DNA from: Pantoea eucrina
GTDB lineage: Bacteria; Pseudomonadota; Gammaproteobacteria; Enterobacterales; Enterobacteriaceae
Assembly (NCBI RefSeq): GCF_001691555.1
Contig: NZ_MAYN01000007.1
Location: 374,300 to 438,299, forward strand
Reading direction: 5' to 3'
Length of the DNA: 64,000 nucleotides
Under the pieces are notes generated by a model. The model saw nothing but the letters and a program-made list of their open reading frames with translations. It was not told the DNA's origin and did not search any database. Position 1 is the first letter of the stretch, and each line of letters opens with the position of its first letter. Below are positions 34,452 to 44,883 of the stretch, piece after piece. A program made the position numbers and the translations under genes.

Positions 34452-35437
34452 GTATTCTGTCTAATTCCATGCTGTCACAAACGTCGCGCAGGCGCGGCCG
34501 GCTTGACCGATGCCTGCATCATCCCGCCTTTCTGCCGTTTGTGGGTTTTGTGCTGCTGTTTATTGTGATGATTTTTCTTAACGACAGCTTTCTGACGGCG
34601 AACAACCTCAGTAACGTGGCGCGTCAGGTTTCTATCAACGCCATTATTGCTGTGGGAATGACCTGTGCCATTTTAACCGGCGGGATTGATCTGTCGGTAG
34701 GATCGGTAATGGCGCTTTCCGGTACCGTTGCTGCCGGTCTGATGGTGGCGGGTATTCCGATGCCGCTGGCGGTGCTGGCCGGATTACTGATCGGTATGGG
34801 CTTTGGCGCTTTAAATGGCGGCTGTATCGCCTGGCTGCGTATGCCGCCCATTATCGTTACGCTCGCCAGTATGGGGATCGCACGGGGACTGGCGCTGATG
34901 TATACCGGGGGGTATCCCATCTCCGGCCTGCCGGAAAGCTTCATGATGTTTGGCCGTGTCAGCCTGCTGGGTATTCAGGTGCCTATTTTAATCATGCTGG
35001 TGGTCTATTTACTGGCGTGGATCTTACTGCACCAGAAACCCTTTGGTCGCCACGTCTACGCCCTCGGTGGCAATGAAGAGGCTGCGCGCCTGAGTGGTAT
35101 CCGCGTCTCCCGCACCAAGCTCTGGGTCTATATCATCAGCGGCCTCACGGCGGCCGTGGCCGGCATTGTGCTCAGTTCGCGTCTGATGAGCGGGCAGCCA
35201 AACGCCGGTAATGGTTTTGAGCTGGATGCGATCGCTGCTGTGGTGCTGGGTGGGGCGGCAATAGCCGGCGGAAAAGGCGCCATTCTTGGCACATTAGTGG
35301 GCGCGATGATGCTCGGCATTCTCAACAATGGTCTGAATCTGATGGGCGTTTCACCTTATGTGCAGATTGTGATTAAAGGCGGGATCATTCTGGGCGCAAT
35401 CTGGCTGAGTTCCGTTAAGCGTAAAGCACACCGTTAA
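34448..35437 (+). CDS. Sugar ABC transporter permease (RbsC-like)
   Basis: Inner-membrane channel subunit of the importer, 329 residues with about eight to ten hydrophobic segments. Family signatures include [29 protein letters not shown] and [16 protein letters not shown], followed by [28 protein letters not shown]. Start ATG 34448 overlaps the ATPase stop by 4 bp. The C terminus is short and basic. Ends the importer operon; a hairpin follows directly. Confidence 0.95.
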   Translation: MSILSNSMLSQTSRRRGRLDRCLHHPAFLPFVGFVLLFIVMIFLNDSFLTANNLSNVARQVSINAIIAVGMTCAILTGGIDLSVGSVMALSGTVAAGLMVAGIPMPLAVLAGLLIGMGFGALNGGCIAWLRMPPIIVTLASMGIARGLALMYTGGYPISGLPESFMMFGRVSLLGIQVPILIMLVVYLLAWILLHQKPFGRHVYALGGNEEAARLSGIRVSRTKLWVYIISGLTAAVAGIVLSSRLMSGQPNAGNGFELDAIAAVVLGGAAIAGGKGAILGTLVGAMMLGILNNGLNLMGVSPYVQIVIKGGIILGAIWLSSVKRKAHR

Positions 35438-35456
35438 GATGACCTGCGGGTCATCT
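35437..35456 (+). other. Hairpin at the end of the importer operon
   Basis: AGATGACC with GGTCATCT, 4-nt loop, overlapping the permease stop codon. No T-run follows, so it may stabilise the upstream mRNA rather than terminate. Confidence 0.5.
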
Positions 35457-35467
35457 CTATATCATTC

Positions 35468-35485
35468 AATGTTGACGTTAACATT
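35468..35485. promoter_or_regulatory. LacI-type operator O4 before the dehydrogenase gene
   Basis: AATGTTGACGTTAACATT, an almost perfect 18-bp palindrome and the best copy in the locus, ending 18 bp before the dehydrogenase start. Its TTGACG could act as a -35, but the matching -10 would fall on the ribosome site, so the promoter position is unclear. Confidence 0.8.
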
Positions 35486-35503
35486 TATCGAAAAGGATAT
35501 GCT

Positions 35504-36589
35504 ATGAATATTCTGCCGCAACAGATCAAAAGCCTGGTGAACTACGGCCCGCGCGATTATCGCCTGGAAACGTTACCGCTTCCTGAGCCGAAAGCACGTG
35601 AGCTGCTGGTAAAAGTCGGAGCGTGTGGTATCTGCGCCTCTGACGTCCACTGCTGGCACGGGGCACCCATGTACTGGGGAGACGGCAATCCGGAAAAAGC
35701 CTGGGTTAAAACGCCCGTGGTGGTAGGGCACGAGTTTTATGGCACGGTAGTGGGGTATGGCGAAGGCGCGCTGGAACATTTTGGCGTGTCGCCCGGTGAC
35801 CGCGTCATCGCTGAGCAGATCATTCCCTGTACTCAGTGCCGCTTCTGCAAAGATGGCAAATACTGGATGTGCGAAAAGCATGATATCTACGGCTTTCAGA
35901 CGCAGGACTCTGATGGCGGCATGACCGAATATATGCTGTTTAAAGCCAACAGCCGGGTACATAAAATCCCTGATACGCTGACGCACGAAGAGTGTGCGCT
36001 GATTGAGCCATTCGCCTGTGCCGTTCACGCGGTGAATCGCGCGGCGATTGAATTCAATGATGTGGTGGTGCTGGCGGGTGCCGGCCCGCTTGGTACCGGC
36101 ATGATTCAGGCTATCCGACTGAAAAATCCCAAACTGTTTATTGTGCTGGATACCATTCCGGAACGTCTGGCGCTGGCGAAAAAGCTGGGGGCCGATCTGG
36201 TTTTCAACCCGCTGGAGCAGGATGTGGATGCGGAGGTGCGCAAACTCACTGACGGCTACGGCTGTGATATCTATATAGAGGCGACCGGCAACCCGCTGGC
36301 GGTTAATCAGGGACTGCAGATGATCCGGCGCATGGGCCGCTATGTCGAGTTCAGCGTCTTTGGCAAGCCTGCCACGGTGGACTGGTCAATTATCGGCGAC
36401 CGCAAAGAGCTGGATGTGCGCGGCTCGCACCTTGGCCCGCACTGTTATGAAACAGTCATCAGCTTTTTTGAGAAAAAATGGTTCACCGCAGAAGGCATTG
36501 TCACGCACAGTTTTCCGCTGGCGGAGTGGGAGCAGGGCTTTGCGATGGCATCAGGTCGTGAATCGATCAAAGTGCTGCTGGTACCCTGA
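35504..36589 (+). CDS. Zinc-dependent alcohol dehydrogenase, probably erythritol/L-threitol-type polyol dehydrogenase
   Basis: Medium-chain NAD(P)-dependent dehydrogenase, 361 residues. The catalytic zinc site is present (C44 in GICASD, H76-E77 in GHEF), as is a complete structural zinc site (C109, C112, C115, C123). The Rossmann fold carries VVLAGAGPLGTGMIQA, with D at the end of the second strand (VLDTIPERL), favouring NAD. Blocks such as HGAPMYWGD, EQIIPCTQCRFCKDGKYWMC, HDIYGFQ and VDWSIIGDRKELDVRGSHLGP resemble, from memory, erythritol/L-threitol dehydrogenases. Operator O4 ties it to the importer. AAAGGA precedes ATG 35504. Family is firm; the tetritol substrate is inference. Confidence 0.8.
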   Translation: MNILPQQIKSLVNYGPRDYRLETLPLPEPKARELLVKVGACGICASDVHCWHGAPMYWGDGNPEKAWVKTPVVVGHEFYGTVVGYGEGALEHFGVSPGDRVIAEQIIPCTQCRFCKDGKYWMCEKHDIYGFQTQDSDGGMTEYMLFKANSRVHKIPDTLTHEECALIEPFACAVHAVNRAAIEFNDVVVLAGAGPLGTGMIQAIRLKNPKLFIVLDTIPERLALAKKLGADLVFNPLEQDVDAEVRKLTDGYGCDIYIEATGNPLAVNQGLQMIRRMGRYVEFSVFGKPATVDWSIIGDRKELDVRGSHLGPHCYETVISFFEKKWFTAEGIVTHSFPLAEWEQGFAMASGRESIKVLLVP

Positions 36590-36719
36590 ACCTGTTGCGT
36601 GCGCAACCTCGCGTTGAGGGGGCGCACGCAGCGCGTAAAGTTACGACATTATTCTGTCCGTCAATGCGCTGAACGTCTACCATAAGCGTTTAGGTTTTTT
36701 GCTCGCTTATGGATATCTA

Positions 36720-37802
36720 ATGCGTATTAAGGTTGCCCTCATTCCGTTCTTTTTCCTGCTTGCTGCCTGCAGCAGTAAGCCTGCTTCTCACCAGCAAGGC
36801 GATGTTGTGCCGGCGCCTAAAGGTGGCTTTCTGCTGGACACTTCGCATGCGGTTCAGCCGATGTTCGGTGACTTTGCCGGCAACCCGGCGGCGGAGCAGT
36901 TTATCGATCAGATGGTAGCGAAGCACGGTTTCGACCGCGATCAGCTGCATGCGGTTATCGGCCAGGCAAAAAGGCTTGATTACGTGCTGCGCCTGATGGA
37001 TCAGCAGGCGCCGAGCTATACGCCGCCCGCAGGGCCAAACGGTGCCTGGCTGCGCTACCGGAAAAAATTCATAACGCCTGATAACGTACAGAATGGCGTG
37101 GCGTTCTGGAATCAGTATGAGGATGCTCTGCAGCGGGCGCAGCAGGTTTATGGCGTACCACCGGAAATTATTGTGGGCATCATCGGCGTTGAGACGCGCT
37201 GGGGTCGGGTAATGGGCAAAACGCGTCTGCTGGACGCGCTGGCGACGCTCTCCTTCAACTATCCGCGTCGCGCCGCCTATTTCAGCAGCGAGCTGGAAAC
37301 GTTTCTGCTGATGGCACGCACCGAGCAGGATGATCCGCTGGATCTGCGCGGATCGTTTGCCGGGGCAATGGGCTATGGCCAGTTTATGCCCTCATCCTAT
37401 AAAGAGTACGCCGTGGATTTTAACGGAGATGGCCATACTAACCTCTGGGATCCGGTTGATGCGATTGGCAGCGTAGCAAACTATTTCAAAGCGCACGGCT
37501 GGCGCAGCGGTGAGTCGGTCGCTGTCCCGGCCAGTGGGCAGGCACCCGCGCTGGAGAATGGCTTCAAGACGCGTTATCCGGTTGCTACGCTGGCCGCCAG
37601 CGGTCTGACACCGCAGGGCTCACTGGACGGTAACAATGAAGCCAGCCTGTTGCGGCTCGATCTCGGCACCAGCTATCAGTACTGGTACGGTCTGCCTAAT
37701 TTCTATGTGATTACGCGTTATAACCACAGCACGCACTACGCCATGGCGGTGTGGCAGTTGGGAGACGCGGTTGCCAAAGCGCGTCAGGGTAATCTGCTTT
37801 AG
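36720..37802 (+). CDS. mltB: Membrane-bound lytic murein transglycosylase B
   Basis: Outer-membrane lipoprotein that cleaves peptidoglycan glycan strands to 1,6-anhydro products. Start ATG 36720 (MRIKVALIPFFFLLAACSSK) gives 360 residues (E. coli 361), with lipobox LAAC and C17 as lipid site. The catalytic block EIIVGIIGVETRWGRVMGKTR contains the family Glu; GSFAGAMGYGQFMPSSYKEYAVDFNGDGH carries the EF-hand-like loop. Stands alone; in E. coli it is next to srl genes, here next to the polyol locus. Confidence 0.96.
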   Translation: MRIKVALIPFFFLLAACSSKPASHQQGDVVPAPKGGFLLDTSHAVQPMFGDFAGNPAAEQFIDQMVAKHGFDRDQLHAVIGQAKRLDYVLRLMDQQAPSYTPPAGPNGAWLRYRKKFITPDNVQNGVAFWNQYEDALQRAQQVYGVPPEIIVGIIGVETRWGRVMGKTRLLDALATLSFNYPRRAAYFSSELETFLLMARTEQDDPLDLRGSFAGAMGYGQFMPSSYKEYAVDFNGDGHTNLWDPVDAIGSVANYFKAHGWRSGESVAVPASGQAPALENGFKTRYPVATLAASGLTPQGSLDGNNEASLLRLDLGTSYQYWYGLPNFYVITRYNHSTHYAMAVWQLGDAVAKARQGNLL

Positions 37803-37886
37803 TACTGTCCTTATAAAGTGTGAGGATATAAGATGGCACCCTCTTTGCGGTGCCGTTTCACCGCATGCAGATTATCAGGAGCACTC

Positions 37887-38222
37887 ATGGAACATTTACC
37901 CGCCTGTCCGCTGTGTCAGGCTGATTACACCTGGCAGGATGGCGACAACCTGAACTGTCCGTCGTGTGGCCATATCTGGTCGGCCAGCGGTGCGGAAGCA
38001 GGCGATACGCTGCTGGTACGTGATGCCAATGGCAACGTACTGGCAGATGGCGACAGCGTCACCGTAGTCAAAGATTTAAAGGTGAAAGGCAGCTCTTCGG
38101 TGCTGAAAATCGGTACCAAAGTCAAAAGTATTCGTCTGGTCGAAGGCGATCACAATATCGACTGCAAAATTGAGGGCTTTGGCCCGATGAAACTCAAATC
38201 TGAGTTTGTGAAGAAGAGCTGA
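37887..38222 (+). CDS. yjdM: Zinc-ribbon protein YjdM (PhnA family)
   Basis: Small cytoplasmic protein of the PhnA/YjdM family; function is not established, and despite the old name it is not the phosphonoacetate hydrolase. Start ATG 37887 follows CAGGAG and gives 111 residues, the E. coli length. A zinc ribbon (C7, C10, C24, C27) precedes the conserved C-terminal half ([57 protein letters not shown]), nearly identical to E. coli. Confidence 0.93.
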   Translation: MEHLPACPLCQADYTWQDGDNLNCPSCGHIWSASGAEAGDTLLVRDANGNVLADGDSVTVVKDLKVKGSSSVLKIGTKVKSIRLVEGDHNIDCKIEGFGPMKLKSEFVKKS

Positions 38223-38574
38223 CAGCCGGACGGTACAGGCCGTCCTGCTTCTCCTTGTGCGCGTATTTACGCTCCACGCTTTCGGTTCTCATTGCACCAT
38301 TCTCTCTGACAATAGCTTCAGTCTCACTCGCGGCTAAACGCCCGCGCCTGCCTGGCGCAGATAACGACTATGATTGATCAGGCGGCGCTGACGCTGGCTA
38401 ATCCGTCACGCAGCGGCGGCACCCTGCTGTGCGCTTTCCCGCATCCGTTCAGGATGGGAATAAATCCAGGCCAGCGGCAGCGGAAGCGGGGCCGCAAATT
38501 TCGCTGCCGCTGGTTGAAAAGCCCCGCCAGCCGCTCCATTTACTGCTATCGTTGCGCCGCAAAAGGAGAAAGCG
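38223..38574. other. 352-bp gap between yjdM and pncC
   Basis: Begins with a hairpin GGACGG/CCGTCC (38228-38245) followed by a pyrimidine-rich tail, a weak terminator for yjdM. A 70-codon frame at 38370-38582 is rich in Arg/Cys/Ser, has no ribosome site I can support and runs into pncC, so I do not call it. A pncC promoter should lie here but I cannot fix it. Confidence 0.5.
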
Positions 38575-39066
38575 ATGAATGATGAACAGCTGCAGCAGTT
38601 AAGCCATCAGATCGGCGAAAAACTGATCGCGCGGCACGCCAGCGTGACGACGGTTGAGTCCTGTACCGGTGGCTGGATAGCCAAAGTTTTCACTGATATC
38701 AGCGGCAGCTCTGCCTGGTTTGAGCGCGGATTTGTCACCTATAGTAATAGTGCCAAGCAGCAGATGGCAGGCGTACAGGCAGCGACGCTCGCGCGTTACG
38801 GTGCGGTGAGTGAGCAGACAGTGCGTGAGATGGTGACAGGTGCATGTCAGGCGGCGCAGGCGCCCTACGGGATCGCGGTCAGTGGAATTGCCGGACCCGG
38901 TGGCGGCAGCCCGGATAAGCCGGTGGGCACCGTCTGGTTTGCCCTTGCCGGACCGGCGCGCATTCTCACGCAACGCTGTGTTTTTACTGGCGATCGTGAG
39001 GCGGTACGACGTCAGTCGGTGGCGTGGGCGCTGCAGACGCTGCTTGATCAATTTCTGATAAATTAG
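38575..39066 (+). CDS. pncC: Nicotinamide-nucleotide amidase PncC (CinA C-terminal-like)
   Basis: Deamidates NMN to NaMN, recycling pyridine nucleotides. 163 residues (E. coli 165). The family block TTVESCTGGWIAKVFTDISGSSAWF, GFVTYSNSAKQQM and SGIAGPGGGSPDKPVGTVWFA are all present. AAAGGAG precedes ATG 38575. It lies before recA, as ygaD does in E. coli and as cinA does in many bacteria. Confidence 0.95.
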   Translation: MNDEQLQQLSHQIGEKLIARHASVTTVESCTGGWIAKVFTDISGSSAWFERGFVTYSNSAKQQMAGVQAATLARYGAVSEQTVREMVTGACQAAQAPYGIAVSGIAGPGGGSPDKPVGTVWFALAGPARILTQRCVFTGDREAVRRQSVAWALQTLLDQFLIN

Positions 39067-39068
39067 GC

Positions 39069-39096
39069 TTGATACTGTATGATTATACAGTATAAT
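39069..39096 (+). promoter_or_regulatory. recA promoter with LexA (SOS) box
   Basis: TTGATA (39069-39074) and TATAAT (39091-39096), 16-bp spacer, as in E. coli recA. Between and over them lies TACTGTATGATTATACAGTA (39073-39092), a near-consensus LexA box with intact CTGT and ACAG arms. Predicts SOS induction. Confidence 0.95.
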
Positions 39097-39159
39097 TATT
39101 GGCAACAGAACGGGCGGACACAGCCAGTGTTTGCTCACCCGGCATGATTAGGAGTGTAA

Positions 39160-40230
<1,071 letters not shown>

Positions 40231-40236
40231 TATCAG

Positions 40237-40265
40237 CGGGAGCAGCAATGCTCCCGTTTTCTTTT
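40237..40265 (+). terminator. Terminator between recA and recX
   Basis: CGGGAGCA with TGCTCCCG, GCAA tetraloop, then TTTTCTTTT. In E. coli a comparable terminator limits read-through into recX, keeping RecX low relative to RecA. Confidence 0.85.
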
Positions 40266-40340
40266 ATACTCCTCTGTACGCCTTCCGCTCTCTGCCCTCA
40301 TGCTTTACCCTGCCCGTTACTAACAGTAAGGCTAATACGT

Positions 40341-40856
40341 ATGTCATCAACATCCTCACAGGCCCCGGTACCTGACTTTTCCCGTTTACTCGACCGCGCT
40401 ATGCGGCTGCTGTCACAGCGCGATCACAGTCGCAGCGAACTGAAGCGCAAATTGCAGCTGTCGGGTCAGCGCGCGGCCTACCTGCAGCAGCAGGAAAATA
40501 TTCCCATCCCGGATGAGCTACTGGAAAAAGTGCTCGACTGGTGTCAGGAAAATGGCTGGCTGAACGATAATCGATTCACCGAGCGTTTTATTCAGAGTCG
40601 GGCGCGTAAAGGGTATGGTCCGCAGCGCGTCAGGATGGAGCTGCAGCAAAAAGGTATCGGACGCGACGAAATTAATCAGGCGCTGGCAGAAAGTGAAATG
40701 GACTGGGCGGCGTGTGCTGCTGAGCTTGCCAGACGGAAGTTCGGCGAGCCGCTGCCGCAGACCTGGGCAGAAAAAAGCAAAGTACAGCGCTTTCTCATGA
40801 CAAAAGGCTTTATGATGGAAGATATTCAGGCGGTTTTCAGAAATAGTGACGACTGA
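40341..40856 (+). CDS. recX: RecA modulator RecX
   Basis: Binds RecA filaments and inhibits their extension and ATPase. Start ATG 40341 (MSSTSSQAPVPDFSRLLDRAM) gives 171 residues (E. coli 166). Three-helix repeats are visible: LLSQRDHSRSELKRKL, WCQENGWLNDNRFTERFIQSRARKGYGPQRVRMELQQKGI, and KVQRFLMTKGFMMEDIQAVF. Likely expressed by read-through from the recA SOS promoter. Confidence 0.94.
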   Translation: MSSTSSQAPVPDFSRLLDRAMRLLSQRDHSRSELKRKLQLSGQRAAYLQQQENIPIPDELLEKVLDWCQENGWLNDNRFTERFIQSRARKGYGPQRVRMELQQKGIGRDEINQALAESEMDWAACAAELARRKFGEPLPQTWAEKSKVQRFLMTKGFMMEDIQAVFRNSDD

Positions 40857-40991
40857 AAGGCAATGTGATTTTACTTCCTATTGCAGAAATTTTATCTTAT
40901 TCCCACTTTTTGTTCCTCAGTCAGCGACGGACCGGATAGACAGGGTTTGTCAGCGAAAGGGAACGTTCGTTAGCGTGATTCCAGGAATTTT

Positions 40992-43619
40992 ATGAGCAAG
41001 AGCACTGCTGAGATCCGTCAAGCGTTTCTCGACTTTTTTCATAGCAAGGGACATCAGGTTGTAGCCAGCAGCTCCCTCGTACCGAATAACGATCCAACGC
41101 TGCTGTTTACCAACGCCGGCATGGTGCAGTTCAAAGACGTTTTCCTTGGTCAGGACAAGCGTGACTACACGCGTGCCACTACCTCGCAGCGCTGTGTACG
41201 CGCAGGCGGTAAGCATAACGATCTGGAAAATGTGGGTTATACCGCACGCCATCACACCTTTTTTGAAATGCTGGGCAACTTCAGCTTTGGCGACTATTTC
41301 AAACAGGAAGCGATTGCTTATGCCTGGGAACTGCTGACGGGTGAGCAGTGGTTCAGCCTGCCCAAAGAGCGTTTATGGGTAACCGTCTACGAAACTGATG
41401 ACGAAGCCTTTGATATCTGGGCTGACCAGATCGGCGTCCCGCGTGAGCGCATTATCCGTATTGGCGACAACAAGGGCAGCGCGTACGCGTCTGATAACTT
41501 CTGGCAGATGGGCGATACCGGCCCCTGCGGTCCCTGCACTGAAATTTTCTATGATCATGGCGACCATATCTGGGGAGGCCCGCCGGGTAGCCCGGAAGAG
41601 GATGGCGATCGCTATATTGAGATCTGGAATATCGTGTTTATGCAGTTTAACCGTCAGGCTGACGGCACCATGCAACCGCTGCCTAAGCCGTCAGTGGATA
41701 CCGGCATGGGGCTGGAGCGTATTGCCGCGGTACTGCAGCATGTAAATTCCAACTATGAGATTGATCTGTTTGCGCGGCTGATTAAATCCGTTGCTCAGGT
41801 CACGGGCGCGAGCGACCTCAATAACAAATCGCTGCGTGTTATTGCGGATCACATCCGCTCCTGTGCTTTCCTGATTGCCGATGGTGTCATGCCATCGAAT
41901 GAAAACCGCGGGTACGTGCTGCGTCGCATCATTCGCCGTGCGGTCCGTCATGGCAACATGCTCGGTGCCAAAGAGGCGTTCTTCTATAAGCTGGTTGCAC
42001 CGCTGATTGAGGTCATGGGCGCTGCAGGTGAAGATCTGAAGCGTCAGCAGAAGCTGGTCGAAAATGCGCTGAAGGCTGAAGAGGAGCAGTTTGCTAAAAC
42101 GCTGGAGCGCGGCCTGGCACTGCTGGATGACGAGCTGGCAAAAGTCAGTGGCGATACGCTGGATGGTGAAACCGTATTCCGTCTTTATGACACCTTTGGC
42201 TTCCCGGCGGACCTGACCGCTGACGTCTGCCGCGAGCGCAATCTCAAGATTGATGAGGCAGGATTTGAAGCCGCCATGGAGCAGCAGCGCCAGCGCGCGC
42301 GCGAAGCCAGTGGCTTTGGCGCAGACTACAATAGCGTTATTCGCGTTGATGCCGTAACCGATTTTAAAGGTTATGAAGCGCTTACGCTGAATGCCACCAT
42401 TGAAGCGCTGTTTGTTGATGGTCAGCCTGTAGAGCAGATTACAGCTGGTCAGGATGCAGTCGTGATCCTGAACGCCACGCCATTCTACGGTGAATCAGGC
42501 GGGCAGGTGGGTGATACCGGCGTACTGACAGGGCAGAATGCTGAATTTAGCGTGCAGGATACGCAAAAGTATGGCAAAGCACTGGGACATATCGGTAAGC
42601 TCACCCACGGTCAGCTGCGTATCGGTGATGCGCTGCAGGCGCAGGTAAACGAAGCGCGCCGGGCGCGTATTCGCCTGAATCACTCGGCGACACACCTGAT
42701 GCATGAAGCGTTGCGTGAGGTACTGGGCGATCACGTTGGTCAGAAAGGCTCGCTGAATAACGATAAATATCTGCGTTTTGACTTCTCGCACTCTGAAGCG
42801 ATGAAACCGCAGCAGATCCGTGAGGTGGAAGATATTGTCAACGCACAGATCCGCCGCAACCTGCTGATTCAGACCGATATCATGGATCTGGAAGAGGCCA
42901 AAGCGCGCGGTGCAATGGCGTTGTTTGGTGAGAAATACGATCAGCGTGTACGCGTGGTCAGCATGGGTGAATATTCAGTAGAGCTGTGTGGCGGTACGCA
43001 CGCTGCGCGCACTGGCGATATCGGCTTGTTCCGCATTCAGTCTGAGTCGGGCACGGCTGCTGGTATTCGCCGTATTGAAGCACTGACCGGCGAGGCTGCT
43101 ATTGCGCAGCTGCATGCGCAGAGCGATCAGCTGGCTGATATTGCCCAGGTTGTAAAAGCCAACAGCAGCAATCTCAATGAGAAGGTGCGCGGTCTGGTTG
43201 ATAACGTCCGTGCGCTGGAGAAAGAGCTGCAGCAGCTACGCGATCAGCAGGCGGCACAGGAGAGCGCATCGCTGAGCAGCAACGCCATCGAAATCAAAGG
43301 TGCTAAGCTGCTGGTGAGTGAGCTGAGCAACACTGAGCCTAAAATGTTGCGTACGATTATGGATGACCTCAAAAATCAGCTTGGGTCTGCCGTTATCGTA
43401 CTGGCAACGGTCGCAGAAGGTAAGGTTTCGCTGATTGCGGGCGTAACCAAAGATCTGACCGATCGCGTGAAGGCAGGCGAGCTGATTGGCGAACTGGCCG
43501 TTCAGGTGGGCGGTAAAGGCGGTGGACGTCCTGACATGGCGCAGGCGGGTGGAACCAATCCGCAGGCGCTGGCAGGCGCGCTGGCAGGCGTACAGGAGTG
43601 GGTAAGCAGCCGGCTGTAA
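40992..43619 (+). CDS. alaS: Alanyl-tRNA synthetase
   Basis: Charges tRNA-Ala. 875 residues (E. coli 876). N-terminal class II aminoacylation core ([54 protein letters not shown]), tRNA-recognition region, editing domain with HSATHLMH and the [13 protein letters not shown] zinc site, and the C-terminal DHHA1-type region ([15 protein letters not shown]). Order recA-recX-alaS-csrA matches E. coli. Confidence 0.99.
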   Translation: MSKSTAEIRQAFLDFFHSKGHQVVASSSLVPNNDPTLLFTNAGMVQFKDVFLGQDKRDYTRATTSQRCVRAGGKHNDLENVGYTARHHTFFEMLGNFSFGDYFKQEAIAYAWELLTGEQWFSLPKERLWVTVYETDDEAFDIWADQIGVPRERIIRIGDNKGSAYASDNFWQMGDTGPCGPCTEIFYDHGDHIWGGPPGSPEEDGDRYIEIWNIVFMQFNRQADGTMQPLPKPSVDTGMGLERIAAVLQHVNSNYEIDLFARLIKSVAQVTGASDLNNKSLRVIADHIRSCAFLIADGVMPSNENRGYVLRRIIRRAVRHGNMLGAKEAFFYKLVAPLIEVMGAAGEDLKRQQKLVENALKAEEEQFAKTLERGLALLDDELAKVSGDTLDGETVFRLYDTFGFPADLTADVCRERNLKIDEAGFEAAMEQQRQRAREASGFGADYNSVIRVDAVTDFKGYEALTLNATIEALFVDGQPVEQITAGQDAVVILNATPFYGESGGQVGDTGVLTGQNAEFSVQDTQKYGKALGHIGKLTHGQLRIGDALQAQVNEARRARIRLNHSATHLMHEALREVLGDHVGQKGSLNNDKYLRFDFSHSEAMKPQQIREVEDIVNAQIRRNLLIQTDIMDLEEAKARGAMALFGEKYDQRVRVVSMGEYSVELCGGTHAARTGDIGLFRIQSESGTAAGIRRIEALTGEAAIAQLHAQSDQLADIAQVVKANSSNLNEKVRGLVDNVRALEKELQQLRDQQAAQESASLSSNAIEIKGAKLLVSELSNTEPKMLRTIMDDLKNQLGSAVIVLATVAEGKVSLIAGVTKDLTDRVKAGELIGELAVQVGGKGGGRPDMAQAGGTNPQALAGALAGVQEWVSSRL

Positions 43620-43641
43620 CAATTAAAATTAAGCGTTGTAT

Positions 43642-43672
43642 AGCGCCGGGAACGTCTGTTCCGGCGCTTTTT
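43642..43672 (+). terminator. Intrinsic terminator after alaS
   Basis: Long stem AGCGCCGG(G)AAC with GTTCCGGCGCT, one bulge, GTCT loop, then TTTTT. It separates alaS from csrA. Confidence 0.85.
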
Positions 43673-43865
43673 AGTGCAATGGACACCAGGTAATGACAAA
43701 GTCCGGTCGATGTAGTGTATTTCGGCTAAACTAATTATCAGCAGAATGTATTGGCGTGACAAATCGCAATGGTGTATTTGTCATAGGCATTGTTCAGCGG
43801 TATATGATGGATATGGCCGGGAACCCGAACAGGCCCGACTCTTTTAATCTTTCAAGGAGCAAAGA

Positions 43866-44051
43866 ATGCTTATTCTAACTCGTCGAGTTGGTGAAACCCT
43901 CATGATTGGCGATGAGGTGACTGTAACGGTGCTGGGTGTTAAAGGTAACCAGGTCCGCATTGGTGTTAATGCGCCAAAAGAAGTATCAGTACATCGTGAA
44001 GAGATTTATCAGCGTATTCAGGCTGAAAAAACGCAAACCACGGGTTACTAA
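43866..44051 (+). CDS. csrA: Carbon storage regulator CsrA
   Basis: Dimeric RNA-binding protein that controls translation and stability of many mRNAs by binding GGA motifs. 61 residues, the E. coli length. [37 protein letters not shown] and the [11 protein letters not shown] segment contain the RNA-binding residues (L4, R6 and R44 regions). CAAGGAG precedes ATG 43866. BarA at the start of this window is the sensor of the pathway that counteracts it. Confidence 0.98.
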   Translation: MLILTRRVGETLMIGDEVTVTVLGVKGNQVRIGVNAPKEVSVHREEIYQRIQAEKTQTTGY

Positions 44052-44058
44052 CGTTTTC

Positions 44059-44090
44059 AGCGTCTCGCTCATGGGCGAGACGCTACCTTT
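44059..44090 (+). terminator. Hairpin terminator after csrA
   Basis: Perfect 10-bp stem AGCGTCTCGC with GCGAGACGCT, 6-nt loop, followed by ACCTTTCTGC, a weak T-tract. Confidence 0.65.
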
Positions 44091-44252
44091 CTGCTTCCTC
44101 CGCTCATTTATTTCTGTTTTACCCGTCTCTGTTTTTTCATTGCTCTCCTGGCTTTTGCTGTTGATAAATCACTCTTTTCGCCGCTAAATCAGCCGAATTG
44201 TGCGTCATTTGTGCAATCAGACGCGTGAGTGAAAAAAGTCGGGAGAAATTGT

Positions 44253-44280
44253 TTGACTTATAAGTCCGGGAAAGTAATAT
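44253..44280 (+). promoter_or_regulatory. Promoter of the serV-argVYZQ-like tRNA operon
   Basis: TTGACT (44253-44258) and TAATAT (44275-44280) with a 16-bp spacer, followed by a GC-rich discriminator (GTGCGCC) as in stringently controlled stable-RNA promoters. It lies 63 bp before the first tRNA. Confidence 0.75.
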
Positions 44281-44343
44281 GTGCGCCACGCAGTGCCGAT
44301 GAGCAGAAACAAGTTCAGAAGCACGGTTCGGAAGAACGCGTAA

Positions 44344-44436
44344 GGTGAGGTGGCCGAGAGGCTGAAGGCGCTCCCCTGCTAAGGGAGTATGCGGTCAAAA
44401 GCTGCATCCGGGGTTCGAATCCCCGCCTCACCGCCA
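44344..44436 (+). tRNA. serV: tRNA-Ser (anticodon GCT)
   Basis: 93 nt with encoded CCA. Acceptor arms GGTGAGG and CCTCACC pair; anticodon GCT at 44378-44380 in a CTCCC/GGGAG stem; long variable arm typical of serine; T-arm CGGGGTTCGAATCCCCG. Reads AGC/AGU. First gene of the tRNA cluster, the place of serV in E. coli. Confidence 0.97.
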
Positions 44437-44444
44437 TTTCCGAT

Positions 44445-44521
44445 GCATCCATAGCTCAGCTGGATAGAGTACTCGGCTACGAACCGAGCGGTCGGAGGTT
44501 CGAATCCTCCTGGATGCACCA
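44445..44521 (+). tRNA. tRNA-Arg (anticodon ACG), copy 1 of 4
   Basis: 77 nt with encoded CCA; acceptor GCATCC paired with GGATGC, D-arm AGCTCAGCTGGATAGAGT, anticodon ACG at 44479-44481, T-arm GGAGGTTCGAATCCTCC. The wobble A is modified to inosine by TadA in enterics, so it reads CGU, CGC and CGA. Confidence 0.97.
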
Positions 44522-44617
44522 TCTTTCAGATGGTAGCGGAAAAAGTTAAAGAGTGAACGAGCAGTTCCTTTCATGGTGAGTTGTTAGCACCCTGCGTAAT
44601 ACAAGAATTACCTCAAT

Positions 44618-44694
44618 GCATCCATAGCTCAGCTGGATAGAGTACTCGGCTACGAACCGAGCGGTCGGAGGTTCGAATCCTCCTGGATGCACCA
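44618..44694 (+). tRNA. tRNA-Arg (anticodon ACG), copy 2 of 4
   Basis: Sequence identical to copy 1 over all 77 nt; anticodon at 44652-44654. Separated from copy 1 by 96 nt. Confidence 0.97.
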
Positions 44695-44750
44695 TTCTTT
44701 GTATCATTTCAGGCTTGTTGCAGTCAGTCCATCGTAAGAAATACCTCAAT

Positions 44751-44827
44751 GCATCCATAGCTCAGCTGGATAGAGTACTCGGCTACGAACCGAGCGGTCG
44801 GAGGTTCGAATCCTCCTGGATGCACCA
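44751..44827 (+). tRNA. tRNA-Arg (anticodon ACG), copy 3 of 4
   Basis: Identical 77-nt copy; anticodon at 44785-44787. The spacer before it is 56 nt and ends CCTCAAT like that of copy 2. Confidence 0.97.
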
Positions 44828-44883
44828 TTCTTCATACCCTCTCAGTTTTATCAGCGTCGCTTGTTAGCAGGCTACGTCTCAAT

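Noticed and set aside
38370..38582. 70-codon open frame between yjdM and pncC
   Set aside because: No family resemblance, odd Arg/Cys-rich composition, no ribosome site, overlaps pncC.
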